The notes under the pieces were generated by a model. It worked only from the letters and a program-made list of their open reading frames with translations, was not told the DNA's origin and did no database searches. A stretch of 64,000 nt of DNA, from contig NZ_FNHB01000001.1 of NCBI RefSeq assembly GCF_900104455.1, positions 62,001 through 126,000 of the forward strand, read 5' to 3'. Shown piece after piece: positions 8,648 through 17,773 of the stretch (positions within the stretch are counted from its first letter, which is position 1; every line of letters begins with the position of its first letter). Origin of the DNA: Dendrosporobacter quercicolus. Lineage in GTDB: Bacteria > Bacillota > Negativicutes > DSM-1736 > Dendrosporobacteraceae. The position numbers and the translations under genes are program-made.

Positions 8648-10279
8648 ATGAACAATGATATAAATTTTGCATTGAATAAAATAAACAATTTAGTTCAAGA
8701 TGTAGGAGCTTATTATCTTTCGGATATTCAAACTTGGATTGATTGTAATTTTATGGAGAAAGATTCAATTGATAAAACTTCGGAAATTTTAAAGAATTTG
8801 GCAAGAAAAAACGGGTTGAATAATAAAACGTTTACTACCGATATAAAAAATGTTTGTAATAAAATGGCAGAGGAGTTATTACAAGAACTAAAAAAATTAA
8901 TTAGCCCAGATCCTTTTCTTTGCTTTATTACCGCATTAGCTTTCTTCAATCGTCATTTATCTTTAACGTATGAAATTTTTTTCTGGTATAAGACAAAGCA
9001 TACTATAGACGCAGATAATTCAGAAGTTCAGAAACAATTAGATTTTTACTTCTCAACTATAGAAAATCATGAGAAATTTAACGAATTATTTTATAAGTTG
9101 CAATGCCATATTGCATCAGAAAAATTTTTATTAAGGTTATTATTGGAAATTTGTTATGATAATTTATTAGAAGTGAAAACCGATAACCAACCCCAATTAT
9201 ATATAGATAAAATACTTGATTACTCACGTGCATTAGGGAAAATTATAATAATTCGTGATCAAGTAAGCAAAGCAATAGGATGTGTAAAAGAATTAAATTT
9301 TGATATTGAGGGTCAAATTTATTTTAAGCAAGAAAAAAATTTGAGCTTTTATTCAGTTGGAAACAAATTTTTAAATTGGACAACAAGCAAAGAATATATT
9401 GATATTCCTGATGAGATAATCGAAAAATTAAATCCATTGTGCAATAAATTTATTGGATTTTCAATTAAAGAGTTATTTGATCTTATTGATTCACTATGTC
9501 ATAAATATAGTTCTCAATCAGGAAGTATTATAATGTTTTTGCCAAGTGATTGGGAAAATGAATTAAAAACCTTAACAAATAAAAATGAGATAGAAATAAA
9601 TAAATTATTACAGTTTATTAGTAGAGAGCCAAATAAAAATGCTGATTATCTTAGAAATAAGAAAAATAAGCTTTTGCAGAAAAGTGTATTTTTTTATAAG
9701 GGGACTGCAATAATTTCTATAAATCTATTAATATCTTCACTGATGTCTCTCATTAATGATGTGTTTTATAACAATATTGAGTTAAAAGAATTCAATATTG
9801 AACTTGAGAAAATTCACACAGAAATAAATGAAGAATTTGAGGTCGAAATCTATGAATTGTTAAAGAATAGTCTTTCAAAAAAAATCCTTTATAATTTTAC
9901 AAAAATCGGTAGCAAGCCACCTTTTATTGAACCACCTGGACAAATAGATATATTATTATATTATCAATATAATTTATATGTCATTGAGTGTAAAAACTAT
10001 GATTTAAAAACAAATATTTCATCTGTTGCCAATGAAGTTAAAAGAATTCAAAATGATGAAATAGGTAAATTAGAAAAGAAAGTTAGGTTTGTAAAAGAAA
10101 ATTTAAGGAGTATTTTACCTTTAATTGGGGTAGATATTTTAGAAGCAGACAGTATAGAAAACGTAACAGGATTGTTTGTAACTAAAAACTTTTCCGTGGG
10201 AGAATTACTCACTAATCAACTCCCAATAATTAATTATTCTTCACTTATTGATTGGATAAAGTCGAAAAATGAATTTTAA
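8648..10279 (+). CDS. AT-rich protein with C-terminal PD-(D/E)XK nuclease-like motif, possible defence gene
   Basis: A 543-aa protein starts at an ATG preceded by GGAGG at 8633. No family is recognised over the N-terminal ~420 residues, which look mostly helical, with no signal peptide. Near the C-terminus, GQID at about 431-434 and VIECK at 445-449 give D434-x12-E447-C-K449 within alternating hydrophobic strands, the core of a restriction-endonuclease-like (PD-(D/E)XK) fold, preceded by a possible helix acid. The gene is a lone, strongly AT-rich insert among mobile-element debris and is bounded by a terminator and a perfect hairpin. This suggests horizontally acquired DNA with a nuclease or anti-phage role, but that is inference. 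Confidence 0.75.
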   Translation: MNNDINFALNKINNLVQDVGAYYLSDIQTWIDCNFMEKDSIDKTSEILKNLARKNGLNNKTFTTDIKNVCNKMAEELLQELKKLISPDPFLCFITALAFFNRHLSLTYEIFFWYKTKHTIDADNSEVQKQLDFYFSTIENHEKFNELFYKLQCHIASEKFLLRLLLEICYDNLLEVKTDNQPQLYIDKILDYSRALGKIIIIRDQVSKAIGCVKELNFDIEGQIYFKQEKNLSFYSVGNKFLNWTTSKEYIDIPDEIIEKLNPLCNKFIGFSIKELFDLIDSLCHKYSSQSGSIIMFLPSDWENELKTLTNKNEIEINKLLQFISREPNKNADYLRNKKNKLLQKSVFFYKGTAIISINLLISSLMSLINDVFYNNIELKEFNIELEKIHTEINEEFEVEIYELLKNSLSKKILYNFTKIGSKPPFIEPPGQIDILLYYQYNLYVIECKNYDLKTNISSVANEVKRIQNDEIGKLEKKVRFVKENLRSILPLIGVDILEADSIENVTGLFVTKNFSVGELLTNQLPIINYSSLIDWIKSKNEF

Positions 10280-10320
10280 ATCCTTATCTTAGATAATATT
10301 TTATTATCTAAGATAAGGAT
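10280..10320 (+). repeat. Perfect 19-bp inverted repeat after the nuclease-like gene
   Basis: Arms 10280-10298 and 10302-10320 are perfectly complementary with a 3-nt TTT loop. The repeat starts two bases after the stop codon at 10279. It lacks a T-run, so it may be a bidirectional transcription barrier, an mRNA 3' stabiliser or an element end. Confidence 0.8.
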
Positions 10321-10366
10321 ACAAATGAATTTAAAAGTAAGGCTTAGATTGCGAGGCTGTAATCCT

Positions 10367-10591
10367 ATGACAAAGGTAGCAGTAGTAAAAGCCGATTCCT
10401 ACGATACGCAAGTCGTAGAGCAGGCGATGGCAGAGATATTGGCTGAATTTGGTGGCATGGCACAGTTTATTCAGCCTGGAGATAGAGTATTAGTGAAGCC
10501 GAACATGTTGGAAGGGGTGGACAAAGGTAAACATGTAACTACCCATCCGTGGGTAGTTACTGAATTACCATTAATAAGAAACCTGCAGTAA
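10367..10591 (+). pseudogene. Truncated DUF362 protein (N-terminal ~74 aa)
   Basis: Starting at the ATG at 10367, the reading gives the N-terminus of a DUF362 protein: a MTKVAVVKA start, a GDRVLVKPN motif and HVTTHP. DUF362 proteins are normally several hundred residues and often carry Fe-S motifs; here the frame leaves the family right after THPWVV and stops 11 codons later. The break coincides with a perfect 11-bp inverted repeat (10535-10560). A dead gene cut by insertion or deletion. Confidence 0.75.
10535..10560 (+). repeat. 11-bp inverted repeat at the DUF362 breakpoint
   Basis: GTAACTACCCA and its reverse complement flank a 4-nt TCCG spacer. It sits exactly where DUF362 homology ends, so it may be a breakpoint or the trace of an excised element. 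Confidence 0.5.
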
Positions 10592-10734
10592 GCCTTGCTT
10601 TAGTACAATATGCTTATAATTGAAAGCGTGATTTAGCACTATAAAGAGAAGCTACTGCGGCGTCCCCCCGTTCAATAGACAGGAAAAACACAAGGATAAC
10701 ATAGTTTATCACAGGTTATCTTACTATTTCGCGA

Positions 10735-10833
10735 TTAAGCAGCCGTAGCCAACAAATAGTACTCTTCGGGATTTTTGTATCCATTGGTGGCATGAATCCG
10801 TTGGCGGTTATAAAAGGTGTCGATCCAAAGTTC
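10735..10833 (-). pseudogene. C-terminal remnant of an IS3-family transposase (OrfB)
   Basis: The minus strand reads ELWIDTFYNRQRIHATNGYK followed by NPEEYY and a stop at 10735-10737, the usual C-terminus of IS3/IS150-type DDE transposases. Only about 33 codons remain; homology ends upstream at 10833. Confidence 0.8.
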
Positions 10834-10849
10834 ATATTACCTATTGTAA

Positions 10850-11070
10850 TTAGCTACACTCCACATATGGGGACATTTTAAAATTTGTATTGAAAATGGT
10901 CTTTTTAGTTACTTTCGAGTCACCTTTGCGTCCTTCGAGTACTTTGCGGCTCATCCATTCTTCGTACTTCCTGAAAATTTCATACCCCTTAGCAACTGAC
11001 TTTTCTTCCTGTCGCGGCAGTGTAAAAAGAGCCGGAGTTTTTATGAAATGAGCAGGATTTATTATGATGA
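10850..11070 (-). pseudogene. Unidentified C-terminal gene remnant
   Basis: The minus strand holds an open stretch of about 70 codons ending at a stop at 10850-10852, with a protein-like sequence (LPRQEEKSVAKGYEIFRKYE, then EWMSRKVLEGRKGDSK). No start signal is seen, I do not recognise the family, and it abuts the IS3 remnant. Together with the entries above it accounts for most of the 10592-11126 gap between genes. Confidence 0.3.
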
Positions 11071-11126
11071 AAATAGAATTAACGCAAAATATAATTGTTT
11101 AGGAAGTAAAACGAATAGGTGAATTT

Positions 11127-11375
11127 ATGGAAAGTAAAAATAAAGTAACAGTTGAGATATATGGTGAGCTGTATGCCTTAAAGGGAGATATTAAACCGGA
11201 AAAAGTGATGCATTTAGCCGATCTGGTGGATAAGCGAATGAAACTGATTGCCAAAACCAATTCACAATTGTCGTCGTTGAAAATAGCCGTACTGGCTGCG
11301 CTTCATATTGCCGACGAATATGTAAAATTAGAGCAGGATTATGACCAGCTGATTGAAATGCTAAAGGAAAAATAG
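11127..11375 (+). CDS. zapA: Cell division protein ZapA
   Basis: An 82-aa protein has the ZapA pattern: an N-terminal strand pair (KVTVEIYGELYALKG), a VMHLADLVDKRM helix, and a C-terminal coiled coil with LKIAVLAALHIADEY. ZapA binds and bundles FtsZ at mid-cell. The start has AGGTGA a few bases upstream. It marks the return from mobile DNA to the conserved chromosome and is followed by DUF421, U32 and mutS2 on the same strand. Confidence 0.93.
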   Translation: MESKNKVTVEIYGELYALKGDIKPEKVMHLADLVDKRMKLIAKTNSQLSSLKIAVLAALHIADEYVKLEQDYDQLIEMLKEK

Positions 11376-11457
11376 GCGCGGCGCCTCAGAGTCTCGCAGG
11401 CAAAAAGTCCTGGCAAACCTGTCCGCTGTATTAAATGAAGCAAGGTTCTGGTATAAA

Positions 11458-11493
11458 CTCCTTTTGTTTGTTCATAATAACAAACAAAAGGAG
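11458..11493 (+). promoter_or_regulatory. 15-bp hairpin enclosing the Shine-Dalgarno of the DUF421 gene
   Basis: Arms 11458-11472 and 11479-11493 are perfectly complementary with a 6-nt loop. The right arm ends in AAAAGGAG, the ribosome-binding site for the GTG start at 11501, so the folded RNA would hide it. A terminator is less likely because no T-run follows. Confidence 0.6.
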
Positions 11494-11500
11494 TGATAAT

Positions 11501-12163
11501 GTGTTCGAGGCAGCGGAATTTGGCCGGGTATTTCTCCATATCATTGTCCTGTGTGCGATCGCACTGATTACGGTGCGTTTAATGGGAAATCGTACCGTAG
11601 GGCAATTATCACCCTTTGATTTTATCATCATGGTAGGTATAGGGGATATCATTGTTTCAGCTTCAATGGATAAAGCGCAAAATATCTGGTTTGGAATCGA
11701 AGGGTTGGTTGCACTGCTGGTTTTGCAGCAAGTCTTATCCTATTTGGCTTTGAAAAACAATACGATGCGCAAATGGGTCGAAGGTACGCCGGTAACGCTA
11801 ATTAAAGACGGCAAACTATTGAAGGATAATTTTGCTAAAACCTACTTTAATTTTGACGATTTTCGTCAGGAACTACACCGGCAGGGAATGGATATGACTG
11901 ATATAAAAGATATAAAAATGGCCAGGCTGGAAAGCTGCGGCGTTTTTTCGGTAATTAAAATTGAAGATAAAGAGCCGCTTACCAGGCGGGATTTTGAAGA
12001 ATTTCTTAATAGTATTCAGGATAATCCACTCAGTCCCTGGGGCCGGCAATGGTCGAAAATAGAGCAACTCAGCCAGGATGTACAGGCGCTGACTGCACTG
12101 CTGAAAGAGCAGCAGCTAAAGGAGCAGCAGGCTGATTCGGCGATAACCAAAGAGTTACCTTAG
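11501..12163 (+). CDS. DUF421 (YetF/YdfR-like) membrane protein
   Basis: A 220-aa protein with three N-terminal membrane helices (about residues 7-27, 35-55 and 61-85) and a soluble C-terminal domain containing the DUF421 hallmarks RLMGNRTVGQLSPFDFI and GTPVTLIKDGKL. The in-frame GTG at 11501 has GGAG 7 nt upstream; an earlier in-frame ATG at 11435 would put the hairpin arm into the coding sequence and is less likely. The molecular function of the family is poorly defined, though members are common in spore formers. The C-terminal tail is Gln-rich (EQQLKEQQ). It lies 11 nt from the following U32 gene, probably in one operon. Confidence 0.85.
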   Translation: MFEAAEFGRVFLHIIVLCAIALITVRLMGNRTVGQLSPFDFIIMVGIGDIIVSASMDKAQNIWFGIEGLVALLVLQQVLSYLALKNNTMRKWVEGTPVTLIKDGKLLKDNFAKTYFNFDDFRQELHRQGMDMTDIKDIKMARLESCGVFSVIKIEDKEPLTRRDFEEFLNSIQDNPLSPWGRQWSKIEQLSQDVQALTALLKEQQLKEQQADSAITKELP

Positions 12164-12174
12164 CAAAGGAAGGG

Positions 12175-14772
12175 GTGCGCCCTTTCTTTTTAATGTATGG
12201 GATGGACAAAGAGCGACATCCTGGTACAGCACCAGGAGTGAAGGGATTGAAACAGTTGGTTGAATTGTTGGCTCCTGTCGGGAGTAAAGAAGCATTATGC
12301 GCGGCTGTCGAAAGCGGCGCGGATGCGGTATATTTGGCCGGGAAGTTATTCGGAGCCAGGGCCTATGCACCTAATTTTGATCATGAGCAGTTAGCTGAAG
12401 CGATAAGGTTTGCGCATTTGCGCGGTGTGGCCGTATATGTGGCTGTCAACACCATTGTTGATAATAATGAAATGGCGGAGCTTGCCGCTTATTTGCAGTT
12501 TCTGTATCAGGCCGGAGCTGATGCCATTATTGTCCAGGACCTGGGGGTGGCTTATATTGCCCGGCAAGTAACGCCGGGCCTGCCGCTGCATGCCAGTACC
12601 CAAATGACTGTACATAATCTGGCAGGGGTTACGTTTCTGAGTGAGACCGGTTTTCGCAGGGTTGTTCTGGCGCGCGAGCTGGCTTTGGCCGATATCAAGT
12701 ATATTTGTCAGCACAGCAAAGCGGAAATTGAGACCTTCATCCACGGCGCTCTGTGTATCTGTTATTCAGGACAATGCTTAATGAGCGGGATGATCGGCGG
12801 ACGCAGCGGCAACCGCGGTCGCTGCGCCCAGCCATGCCGCCTGCCGTATACTTTGGTGGACGAACAAGGCCAGGACGTATTGCAGCAAGCCGATACCGGT
12901 GAATATTTGCTAAGCCCCAAGGATTTAAATACGCTTGAGCTAATCCCGGACTTCATTACAGCAGGGGTAAAGTCCTTTAAGATCGAAGGAAGAATGAAGC
13001 GGCCGGAATATGTTGCTATTGTTGTTGATACCTACCGGCGGGCGATCGATGCGGCTTTAAATGATAAAGCGGCGGCGATTGGTGAGCAGGAGCAAAAGGA
13101 TCTGGCGCAAATTTTTAACCGGGATTTTACGACAGCCTACCTCAGCGGCAGACCGGGCCGGAACATGATGAGCGACCGCCGGCCCAACAATCGCGGTGTC
13201 CGCATTGGGCGGGTAACAAATTATCAGGCCGCCGGAAAACTTGTCACAATAAAATTGGATGAACCGTTGAATGTAAGTGATATTGTGGAATTCTGGGTTA
13301 AAGTCGGGGGGCGGGTCAGCGCTAATGTGACAGCAATGACGGTGAATGGTCAGTCAGTCATGACAGCTCCGGCCGGAGCTGCGGTGACCATAACAGTTCA
13401 GTCGCCGGTCCGCATCAATGACCGGGTGTTCAAGGTTTATGACGCCCGGCTGATGGAGAGGGCCCAAAGCTTTTTTGCCGGCCCGTCTGCAGTACGCCGT
13501 ATCGGGATTGCCGTCAAAGTAAGCGTAGCGGAAGGCCGGCCGTTAACGGTTGAAATATTGGATAGTGAAGGGTTTACCGGTACTGCCCAGACTAACTTTA
13601 TTGCTGAACGGGCCTTAAAACGGCCCTTGAATCGTGAAACCATCGCCAAACAAATTGAACGGCTTGGCACAACTGTTTTTGAACTGCGCGAACTGGAGTG
13701 TTCAGTAGACGGTGAGGTAATGGTGCCAATCAGCGAAATAAACGATGCGCGTCGCAGAGCGGTTGCGGAATTGGAAAAGGCCAGACTGGAACGGTTTAAG
13801 CGGCCGGCGCTGGAAAAAATACAGTCTGTACAGCAGGCTGAGCTTTCAGTCCATGACCCCGTCAGGCGGAGAAAGGCGTTAACCAATGCCCGCAAGCCGG
13901 AGCTGTCCGTTCATGTTGATCAGCTGGACAAAGTCGAAGCTGCTTTGGCCGGTGGCGCTGATGTTATCGTTTTTGGCGGTGAGAATTTTAGTCATCAGCC
14001 AATTGGACTGACAGAGTATCGCGAGGCTGTAAAGCTGGTGCGACGGTATGGACGGAAAATCACGCTGAGTACGCCCCGTCTGGTCAAGGAATGGCAGAGG
14101 AAGGTTTTGGCAGAGGAGTTCAGACTGTTTGGGGAGCTTAAGCCGGATGCTGTCAGTGTAGGCAATGTTGGAACTTTGCAGTTGGCCCGTACTTTGCTGG
14201 AGCTGCCTTTACATGGCGACTATCCGCTGAATATCTATAATAATGCGGCAATTGCATTTCTCGCCGGACAAGGCTTAAGCAGTGTAACCCTATCGCCGGA
14301 ACTTAATTTTAGCCAGGTGGAAGATATCGCCGGTAAAAGCCCGATACCAGTTGAATGCATCGTGCAGGGCCATTTAACCTTAATGGTATCCGAGCATTGC
14401 TCAATGGGCAGCTATCTGGGCGGATTGCATGCAGGAAGCTGCAGTAAGGTTTGTCGGCAAGGATACTTCTGGCTTAAAGACAGAAAAAATGAGCGTTTTC
14501 CGGTAATTACCGACCAGTTTTGCCGGATGCATGTGCTGAATGCCAAAGAATTAAATATGTTGCCCCATGTGCTCAAATTCGGTAATATTGGCGTTGACCG
14601 GATCAGAATTGAGGGCAAGTACAGCCAGGCCGGGGCGTTAGGCAAAATAACCAGGCTGTATCGCGAAATTCTGGATCAGGGTGAAAAGCATCCCCGTCTG
14701 GCTGAGCCGTCTATTCCGGCGAATGAAAACCAGGCGCTTACCAGAGGGCATTATTTCAGGGGTGTATTGTAA
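12175..14772 (+). CDS. U32 family peptidase (collagenase-like, DUF3656-containing)
   Basis: 865 aa from the GTG at 12175; in-frame ATGs at 12193 and 12202 are possible alternatives, and homology begins at LKQLVELLAPVGS. The N-terminal half is a peptidase U32 barrel (ADAVYLAG, VYVAVNT, HASTQMTVHN) with conserved cysteines in CICYSGQCLMS and GRCAQPCRLPY. The middle is the DUF3656 beta region, and the C-terminal half is a second U32-like repeat with CSMGSYLGG and SCSKVCRQGY. The cysteine-rich motifs match U32 proteins now associated with Fe-S clusters and RNA or cofactor hydroxylation rather than proteolysis, so the peptidase name is historical. It ends 12 nt before mutS2. Confidence 0.9.
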   Translation: MRPFFLMYGMDKERHPGTAPGVKGLKQLVELLAPVGSKEALCAAVESGADAVYLAGKLFGARAYAPNFDHEQLAEAIRFAHLRGVAVYVAVNTIVDNNEMAELAAYLQFLYQAGADAIIVQDLGVAYIARQVTPGLPLHASTQMTVHNLAGVTFLSETGFRRVVLARELALADIKYICQHSKAEIETFIHGALCICYSGQCLMSGMIGGRSGNRGRCAQPCRLPYTLVDEQGQDVLQQADTGEYLLSPKDLNTLELIPDFITAGVKSFKIEGRMKRPEYVAIVVDTYRRAIDAALNDKAAAIGEQEQKDLAQIFNRDFTTAYLSGRPGRNMMSDRRPNNRGVRIGRVTNYQAAGKLVTIKLDEPLNVSDIVEFWVKVGGRVSANVTAMTVNGQSVMTAPAGAAVTITVQSPVRINDRVFKVYDARLMERAQSFFAGPSAVRRIGIAVKVSVAEGRPLTVEILDSEGFTGTAQTNFIAERALKRPLNRETIAKQIERLGTTVFELRELECSVDGEVMVPISEINDARRRAVAELEKARLERFKRPALEKIQSVQQAELSVHDPVRRRKALTNARKPELSVHVDQLDKVEAALAGGADVIVFGGENFSHQPIGLTEYREAVKLVRRYGRKITLSTPRLVKEWQRKVLAEEFRLFGELKPDAVSVGNVGTLQLARTLLELPLHGDYPLNIYNNAAIAFLAGQGLSSVTLSPELNFSQVEDIAGKSPIPVECIVQGHLTLMVSEHCSMGSYLGGLHAGSCSKVCRQGYFWLKDRKNERFPVITDQFCRMHVLNAKELNMLPHVLKFGNIGVDRIRIEGKYSQAGALGKITRLYREILDQGEKHPRLAEPSIPANENQALTRGHYFRGVL

Positions 14773-14784
14773 GGGAGAGCAGCG

Positions 14785-17139
14785 ATGGATTTATCAGTTT
14801 TACATACCCTGGAGTTCGATAAAATTCGTGAAATGCTGGCGCAGCGAACCGGTTCGGTGCTGGGCCGCGAGTTAGCCGGCGCTCTGCTGCCAGTAAGCGA
14901 TGCCGGCGCGGTCAGCCGGCGGATTGCCGAAACGCAGGAAGCGACACAGGTATTGATGACAGCGATGAATGTTCCGCTGGGCGGTATACGCGATATCAGG
15001 GTTTCCCTTAAGAAAGCGAGGGTTGGCGGTATTTTAGAGCCGGCGGAGATTGTTGGCGTTGGCGGCACATTATATGCAAGCCGCCGGATGAAAACATTTT
15101 TTAAAGAATTAACTGTCAGTGCGCCGGTTCTGGCAAGTCAGTCCGAGGGGATTGCCGTACTGCGCAATATCGAGAATTTAATTGAGCATACGATTAATGA
15201 ACAAGGGGCAATTCGCGATGACGCCAGTGTTGAATTGCAGCGCCTAAGAAGGGAAATTAAGCAGTCGCAAGCCAGAATTAAAGATAAACTGGACAGCATT
15301 TTGCGGTCAACTGAATACCAGAAGTATTTTCAGGATGTATTGGTTACCATGCGGGGCGATCGTTATGTTATTCCTATTAAGCAGGAATACCGCCACAATT
15401 TCCCCGGCATTGTTCATGATCAGTCGTCAAGCGGGGCTACGGTGTTTATTGAGCCTATGGCTATCGTAAATTTAAACAATGACATTAAGCAGCTGCTTTC
15501 TGCTGAAAAAAACGAGATTGAACGGATACTGCAGATGGTATCAGCCCAGATTGCCGTGAATGCCGATAGTATACAAGGCAATTGTGAAATTTTAGCGCAG
15601 CTTGATTTTGCGTTTGCCAAAGCCCGTCTTGGCCTGGATATGCAAGCGGTAATGCCGGAGCTCAATGACCAGGGCATAGTTCAATTAAGGCAAGCCAGAC
15701 ATCCGCTGATTCCCGGAGATATTGTCGTGCCGGTGGATGTGACGCTGGGAGATAAATTTCATACTCTACTGATCACCGGACCCAATACGGGCGGTAAAAC
15801 CGTGACAATGAAAACTCTGGGGTTATTCGCCTTAATGACCCAGGCCGGACTGTTCATCCCGGCGCTGAGCGGCTCTCAAATGCCGGTATTTCAGCATGTT
15901 TTTGCGGATATCGGCGATGAGCAGAGCATTGAGCAAAGCCTGAGTACATTTTCGGCCCACATGACAAATATTGTGCGGATTTTAAACCGGGTGTCGGCCA
16001 ATGATCTGGTATTGATTGACGAGGTGGGGGCAGGCACCGATCCCGAGGAGGGGGCCGCCCTGGCTATGGCAATTTTGGAATATCTCATGAATAGCGGCGC
16101 TAAAACGATTGCCACTACGCATTATAGTGAACTTAAAACCTTCGCTTACTCCCGTTCGGGTATCGAAAACGCGAGCGTAGAATTCGATATTCAGACCTTA
16201 AGGCCAACTTACCGGCTGTTGATCGGCATTCCGGGCAGCAGTAACGCGTTTGCCATTAGCGGGCGGCTGGGACTTTCGCCGGAGATCATCAACCGGGCAA
16301 GGCAGCTAATTGATAAAGACCATGCTGAGTTTGAAGATGTGCTGAATGATCTGGAGGCGCAAAAAATTAATTATGAAAGCCTGAACCGTCAAGCAAGGGC
16401 CCAGCAGTCCGAGCTGACCAATTTACGCAATCATCTGGCGAAAGAGCAGCAGGAGCTCATAAAGAAAAAAGATCAAATGCTGACCAAGGCCCAGTCTGAC
16501 GCCGCGGTGTTAATCAGGCAGGCCCGCCGTGAAGCCGAGTCAGTGATTGCCGAACTAAAGGCCCAGTTTCAAAATGAAAACAGTAAAGCCCGCCAACAGG
16601 CCATTGATGGAGCCCGGCGGGTGTTAAAAGAAAGCCTGGGTGCATTGGCTGCTGAGCCTGATTTCAGCGCAATGCCAGCCGTATCGCCGGAAGCATTGGC
16701 GCCAAACAGTCAGGTTTTCGTGACCTCCCTGAATCAAACCGGATCAGTCATCACTGCCAGTCAGGATCAGGTTACCGTACAGATCGGCCTGATGAAAGTA
16801 AATGTGCCGTTAAGCTCCTGCCGGCTGGTCAAAGGCGAACCGGCGGCGGTTAGCAAAGCAAATAGTAAACCATTGAGTTTTGCCAAGGTCTATGACGTTC
16901 CCCGTCAGATTGACGTTCGCGGCACAAATGTAGAGGAAGCGGAAATATTATTGGCAAAATACCTGGATGACGCTATTTTAGCAGGTCTACACCAGGTGCT
17001 GGTTATTCACGGCAAAGGCACCGGTGCTTTGCGTAAAGGGGTCAGAGCTTATTTGAAAAACCATCATCATGTGAAAGATATTAGTATCGGCGAGCTTAAT
17101 GAAGGCGGCGACGGCGCTACGGCAGTACGTTTGATTTGA
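14785..17139 (+). CDS. mutS2: Endonuclease MutS2
   Basis: 784 aa, the usual family length. The N-terminal clamp/lever region leads to the ATPase with Walker A GPNTGGKT near residue 334, Walker B VLIDEVGAGTDP and a STFSAHM signature. A long coiled coil follows (about 520-620), then the C-terminal Smr nuclease domain (QIDVRGTNVEEAE ... VIHGKGTGALRKGV). MutS2 lacks the mismatch-recognition domain of MutS and acts on recombination intermediates or collided ribosomes. It is translated from the same operon as the U32 gene and ends at a strong bidirectional terminator. Confidence 0.96.
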   Translation: MDLSVLHTLEFDKIREMLAQRTGSVLGRELAGALLPVSDAGAVSRRIAETQEATQVLMTAMNVPLGGIRDIRVSLKKARVGGILEPAEIVGVGGTLYASRRMKTFFKELTVSAPVLASQSEGIAVLRNIENLIEHTINEQGAIRDDASVELQRLRREIKQSQARIKDKLDSILRSTEYQKYFQDVLVTMRGDRYVIPIKQEYRHNFPGIVHDQSSSGATVFIEPMAIVNLNNDIKQLLSAEKNEIERILQMVSAQIAVNADSIQGNCEILAQLDFAFAKARLGLDMQAVMPELNDQGIVQLRQARHPLIPGDIVVPVDVTLGDKFHTLLITGPNTGGKTVTMKTLGLFALMTQAGLFIPALSGSQMPVFQHVFADIGDEQSIEQSLSTFSAHMTNIVRILNRVSANDLVLIDEVGAGTDPEEGAALAMAILEYLMNSGAKTIATTHYSELKTFAYSRSGIENASVEFDIQTLRPTYRLLIGIPGSSNAFAISGRLGLSPEIINRARQLIDKDHAEFEDVLNDLEAQKINYESLNRQARAQQSELTNLRNHLAKEQQELIKKKDQMLTKAQSDAAVLIRQARREAESVIAELKAQFQNENSKARQQAIDGARRVLKESLGALAAEPDFSAMPAVSPEALAPNSQVFVTSLNQTGSVITASQDQVTVQIGLMKVNVPLSSCRLVKGEPAAVSKANSKPLSFAKVYDVPRQIDVRGTNVEEAEILLAKYLDDAILAGLHQVLVIHGKGTGALRKGVRAYLKNHHHVKDISIGELNEGGDGATAVRLI

Positions 17140-17163
17140 GCGGGCTGTACTGGGGGCTATGAC

Positions 17164-17207
17164 AATCTAAAAAGGTGCGGGGGAAAATCCCGCACCTTTT
17201 TTAGATT
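17164..17207. terminator. Bidirectional terminator between mutS2 and the minus-strand gene
   Basis: A long stem pairs 17164-17181 with the region 17189-17207; GGTGCGGG pairs with CCCGCACC and the flanks give A-tracts and T-tracts on both sides, serving convergent transcripts. Confidence 0.9.
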
Positions 17208-17760
17208 AAAAATTTGTTTTCCAGTTTAAATAACGGGCGGCTGTTTTTTTAGCATCATCCTCAGTCTCAGGTTCAGACGGGAGGGGAATAGACTCAGTCA
17301 CTGCCGCGGCCGGAGCTGCTTTTTTCGTCTCTGCTTTTGGTTCGGGTTTTTCCTGTTTATCATTTTTGGAGCTTTCATGCTTATCATTGCCGCTGCCGCT
17401 TAAACTGTTAATTAAGCCGAGAATTGTCGACATATTGGCAGGATTGAGTTTTGATTTTAATTGCGGGCTATTTAATAACGGCAGCAGTGACATGATGGTG
17501 TCAAGGGACGGGCCGCCGCTGCCACCGCCGCCGCCATCATTTTTGGTTAGCTCACCGAGAAGTTTTTGTATAGGGCTTGCTGCCGGTGTGCTGGTTGCGG
17601 CTTGCTGCCGGGCCTGGGGCGACTGTTTATTTAATATGGTAATTATACACAGCAGAGCTAGTACGTTGATTAGCGTGTCGTAGCTGCCTTCCGCCGATAC
17701 CGTATCAACCATCCTGATGATACTTTGCAAAAGTGTTTTATCAGGAGTTATGTTTGACAT
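17206..17760 (-). CDS. Hypothetical protein with one membrane segment and low-complexity tail
   Basis: A 184-aa protein starts after AAGGAGGGGGG. Residues about 30-45 (TLINVLALLCIITIL) form one likely membrane helix. A Gly-rich patch (DGGGGGSGG) leads to an amphipathic helical region (DTIMSLLPLLNSPQLKSKL). The C-terminus is rich in Lys, Glu, Pro and Ala. I do not recognise the family. It sits just downstream of the YbaB gene on the same strand (13 nt gap), so the two are probably cotranscribed. Confidence 0.75.
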   Translation of the reverse strand: MSNITPDKTLLQSIIRMVDTVSAEGSYDTLINVLALLCIITILNKQSPQARQQAATSTPAASPIQKLLGELTKNDGGGGGSGGPSLDTIMSLLPLLNSPQLKSKLNPANMSTILGLINSLSGSGNDKHESSKNDKQEKPEPKAETKKAAPAAAVTESIPLPSEPETEDDAKKTAARYLNWKTNF

Positions 17761-17773
17761 TAAGCCCCCCTCC

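Noticed and set aside
11458-11493. Intrinsic terminator of zapA
   Set aside because: The stem is perfect but no T-run follows and the right arm is the ribosome-binding site of the next gene.
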